In this document: piece after piece, positions 7,179 through 8,681 of the stretch
How the letters are laid out: every line of letters starts with the position of its first letter
How positions within the stretch are numbered: the stretch's first letter is position 1
Source of the DNA: Actinomycetes bacterium
GTDB taxonomy: Bacteria; Actinomycetota; Acidimicrobiia; Acidimicrobiales; RAAP-2
Assembly: GCA_021784205.1 (NCBI GenBank)
Contig: JAJXTB010000106.1
Location: 1 to 8,681, forward strand
Direction of reading: 5' to 3'
DNA: 8,681 nucleotides
Program-made: the position numbers and the translations under genes
The notes under the pieces: model-generated
What the model saw: the letters and a program-made list of their open reading frames with translations, nothing else
Told to the model about the DNA's origin: nothing
Databases searched by the model: none

Positions 7179-7192
7179 AATAATGGGCTCCC
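7179..7192 (+). promoter_or_regulatory. Candidate -10 element for leaderless transcription of the carboxyltransferase
   Basis: AATAAT (7179-7184) ends 8 nt before the ATG at 7193. A start site at or next to the A of the ATG would therefore give a leaderless mRNA, which is common in actinobacteria. No purine-rich ribosome binding site is seen before this ATG. The -35 region is unconvincing. Confidence 0.3.
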
Positions 7193-8681
7193 ATGTCGGT
7201 CACCCCTGAGCCCGACGGCTCCTCCCCGTTTGACGAGCTCGACGCCACACTCTTCGGCGAGGGCTACCCGATGGGTCTGCCGATCTTCGAAGAGCCGGTC
7301 GAGGCGCACCTGCGCAACCGGCGCACGGTGAACAGCCCGTCGCAGTTGTCACTCCTGCAAGAGCTCGTCCACTTCAAGGCCAGTCACGGACGCTGGCACC
7401 TCGCGAAGGACCTCGTCGGACTGGTGCGCCGCGGTCACGGTAACGAGAAGGACGAGTCGTACTTCGACAAGCTCGGCCGCGAGACCAAACGGGGCAAGAG
7501 CGAGTCGTCGACCTACGGTCTGGCGACCATCGACGGACGACCCGCCGTGCTCTACGCGATGAACTGGGACTTCTTCGCGGGCTCGCTCGGGGTGATCTCG
7601 GGCGAGGTGTTCCAGGCCGCCGCGGACCTCGCGATCGCCAAACACCTCCCGCTCGTCTCGGTCTACGCCTCGAGCGGCGTTCGCCAGCACGAGAACTTCG
7701 CCGGTCTGACCCAGATGACGCGCATGGTCGAGGCCATCCGGCTCTACAAGGAGAAGGTAGACCTGCCCCATGTCGCGGTGCTGCTCGGCAATGTCTGGGG
7801 CGGGGTCTCGGCGAGTGCGGTGCCCAACGCCGACCTCATCCTCGCGACATCGGGCACGAACTTCGGCTTCGCCGGACCCAACGTGATCGAAGCCTTCGAG
7901 GGCATCGCGGTGCCGAGCGACTCCCAGAGCGCCGAGACGAACCTGCTCGACCGAAACATCGACGTCGTGCTCGCCGACGTGGCCGAACTGGTCTGGTATC
8001 TGGGCGCGGTCTACGCGACGACCGCGCCGCCCGAGCGCCACAAGGAGCTCACCAAGGAGACCGAGCCGCTGGTGCGTAACCTCACGGTGCTCAATCAGCG
8101 CCGGGTCTACGCCTTCGGTGTGGCCGGCATCCACGGACCGCGCTTCGACGACATCACCGGCACGCCCGACCTGGTGCCCGCCGCGGTGCGACCACCGACG
8201 TCGAGCGACCGGGCCGACGCGCTGCTCGAGCAGTACCAGGACCTCATCGCTGACGCGAACCGGGTCGACCTAGAGTTCATCGCGCAGTACGGCTTTACCG
8301 ACGCGATCGCGCTCTACAACCACATCCAAGAGGCCGACGTGCGCCGGTACCCCGCGATCGTCGCCGCCTTCGCGAAGCTGGGCCCCCAACCCTTCGTGAT
8401 CCTCGGTACTCAGCCCTCGTACCAGCGCTACGGCGACTCGGTGATGAAGCGCCCCGCGAATCCCGGCCCCGAGGACTTCGCCCACCTGGCGCGCGTGCTC
8501 GAGGTGGGCGCGCGTCTCGGCCTGCCGGCGCTCTTCGTCACCGACACCCTCGGGGCGAAGCCCACCCTCGAGAGCGAGCGGCGCGGGCAGTCCCGGCTCA
8601 TCGCGCGTTCGATCCTGCGCGGCATCGACTACCCCAAGCCCGTGATCTCGCTGGTCGCGGGGGCGCTCGGCAGCGGCGGGG
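7193..8681 (+). CDS. Fused AccD-AccA type acyl-CoA carboxylase carboxyltransferase, 3' partial
   Basis: This is the carboxyltransferase component of a biotin-dependent acyl-CoA carboxylase, which moves CO2 from carboxybiotin to an acyl-CoA. The frame stays open for 496 codons to the window end, so the C-terminus is missing. The first half matches AccD: GGSLG-like FAGSLGVISGE, YASSGVRQHE (158-167), WGGVSASAVPNAD (202-214) and FGFAGPNVIE (224-233). The second half matches AccA: LGTQPSYQRYGD (from 404), GLPALFVTDTLGA, and ERRGQS ending at Ser467, followed by IAR. No cysteine-rich zinc finger is seen at the N-terminus, unlike E. coli AccD. The start is the first in-frame ATG after a TAA at 7181-7183. 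The gap, palindromes and opposite orientation to the regulator suggest a separate unit. The acyl-CoA substrate (acetyl-, propionyl- or other) cannot be told; biotin carboxylase genes may follow. Confidence 0.85.
   Translation, partial: MSVTPEPDGSSPFDELDATLFGEGYPMGLPIFEEPVEAHLRNRRTVNSPSQLSLLQELVHFKASHGRWHLAKDLVGLVRRGHGNEKDESYFDKLGRETKRGKSESSTYGLATIDGRPAVLYAMNWDFFAGSLGVISGEVFQAAADLAIAKHLPLVSVYASSGVRQHENFAGLTQMTRMVEAIRLYKEKVDLPHVAVLLGNVWGGVSASAVPNADLILATSGTNFGFAGPNVIEAFEGIAVPSDSQSAETNLLDRNIDVVLADVAELVWYLGAVYATTAPPERHKELTKETEPLVRNLTVLNQRRVYAFGVAGIHGPRFDDITGTPDLVPAAVRPPTSSDRADALLEQYQDLIADANRVDLEFIAQYGFTDAIALYNHIQEADVRRYPAIVAAFAKLGPQPFVILGTQPSYQRYGDSVMKRPANPGPEDFAHLARVLEVGARLGLPALFVTDTLGAKPTLESERRGQSRLIARSILRGIDYPKPVISLVAGALGSGG

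Larger units (their letters stand above)
6509..7192. other. Long divergent intergenic region without a convincing gene
   Basis: This 684-bp gap separates the divergently transcribed regulator and carboxyltransferase genes. Open frames exist on both strands, but their translations are Arg/Ser/Pro-rich, resemble no family, and overlap each other. The stretch 6680-6790 is poorer in GC than its surroundings and carries AT-rich hexamers that could be -10 elements (GATAAT at 6689-6694 and TATTAT at 6770-6775, minus strand), without good -35 partners. Both promoters should lie in this region. Sub-features are listed separately. Confidence 0.7.

Noticed and set aside
6628..7209. A 193-codon plus-strand frame in the intergenic region
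   Set aside because: The composition is Arg/Ser/Asp-rich and low in hydrophobic core. It has no good ribosome binding site, overlaps the carboxyltransferase start, and contains the candidate operator.
6821..7309. A 162-codon minus-strand frame across the carboxyltransferase start
   Set aside because: It is rich in Arg and His with no domain, and it overlaps the start of a real gene.
7349..8134. A 261-codon minus-strand frame opposite the carboxyltransferase
   Set aside because: The plus strand encodes recognisable AccD and AccA motifs throughout, so the minus frame is its shadow.

Overview
The window is GC-rich DNA with dense coding and GTG/TTG starts. It looks like an actinobacterium. This assignment is inference: it rests on base composition, a fused AccD/AccA-type carboxyltransferase, and an AcoR-type regulator that has lost its sigma-54 contact loop. 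An Acidimicrobiia-like lineage is possible but cannot be shown from this window.

Bases 1-4645 (+ strand) are the 3' part of a catabolic operon. It begins with the C-terminal part of an acetone/acetophenone carboxylase gamma subunit, whose start lies before the window. It continues with the complete beta subunit (HyuA/AcxA family, ATP-binding), which overlaps gamma by 8 nt. After 68 nt comes an AMP-forming acyl-CoA synthetase whose acyl pocket appears wider than that of acetyl-CoA synthetase. Read together, a ketone would be carboxylated with ATP and bicarbonate to a 3-oxoacid (acetoacetate if the ketone is acetone). The ligase would then convert that acid to its CoA thioester. The catalytic alpha subunit (HyuB/AcxB family) is not in the window and should lie just upstream of base 1.

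Bases 4745-6508 (- strand) encode a convergent GAF/AAA+/Fis-type regulator of the AcoR/AcxR kind, the regulator type expected beside ketone carboxylase genes. Its AAA+ domain is strongly degenerate: Walker B Asp-Glu is replaced by Arg-His and the GAFTGA loop is deleted. It therefore probably acts without sigma-54 and without ATP hydrolysis. A hairpin between the two convergent genes is a likely terminator. The regulator's leader has an inverted repeat that could mask its ribosome binding site.

Bases 6509-7192 hold no convincing gene. They contain a hairpin with a T-tract, a possible 61-codon membrane micro-ORF, a TetR-like palindrome and a weak leaderless promoter candidate.

From 7193 to the window end (+) runs the 5' part of a fused AccD-AccA acyl-CoA carboxylase carboxyltransferase, open to the last base. 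It probably belongs to a separate transcription unit.
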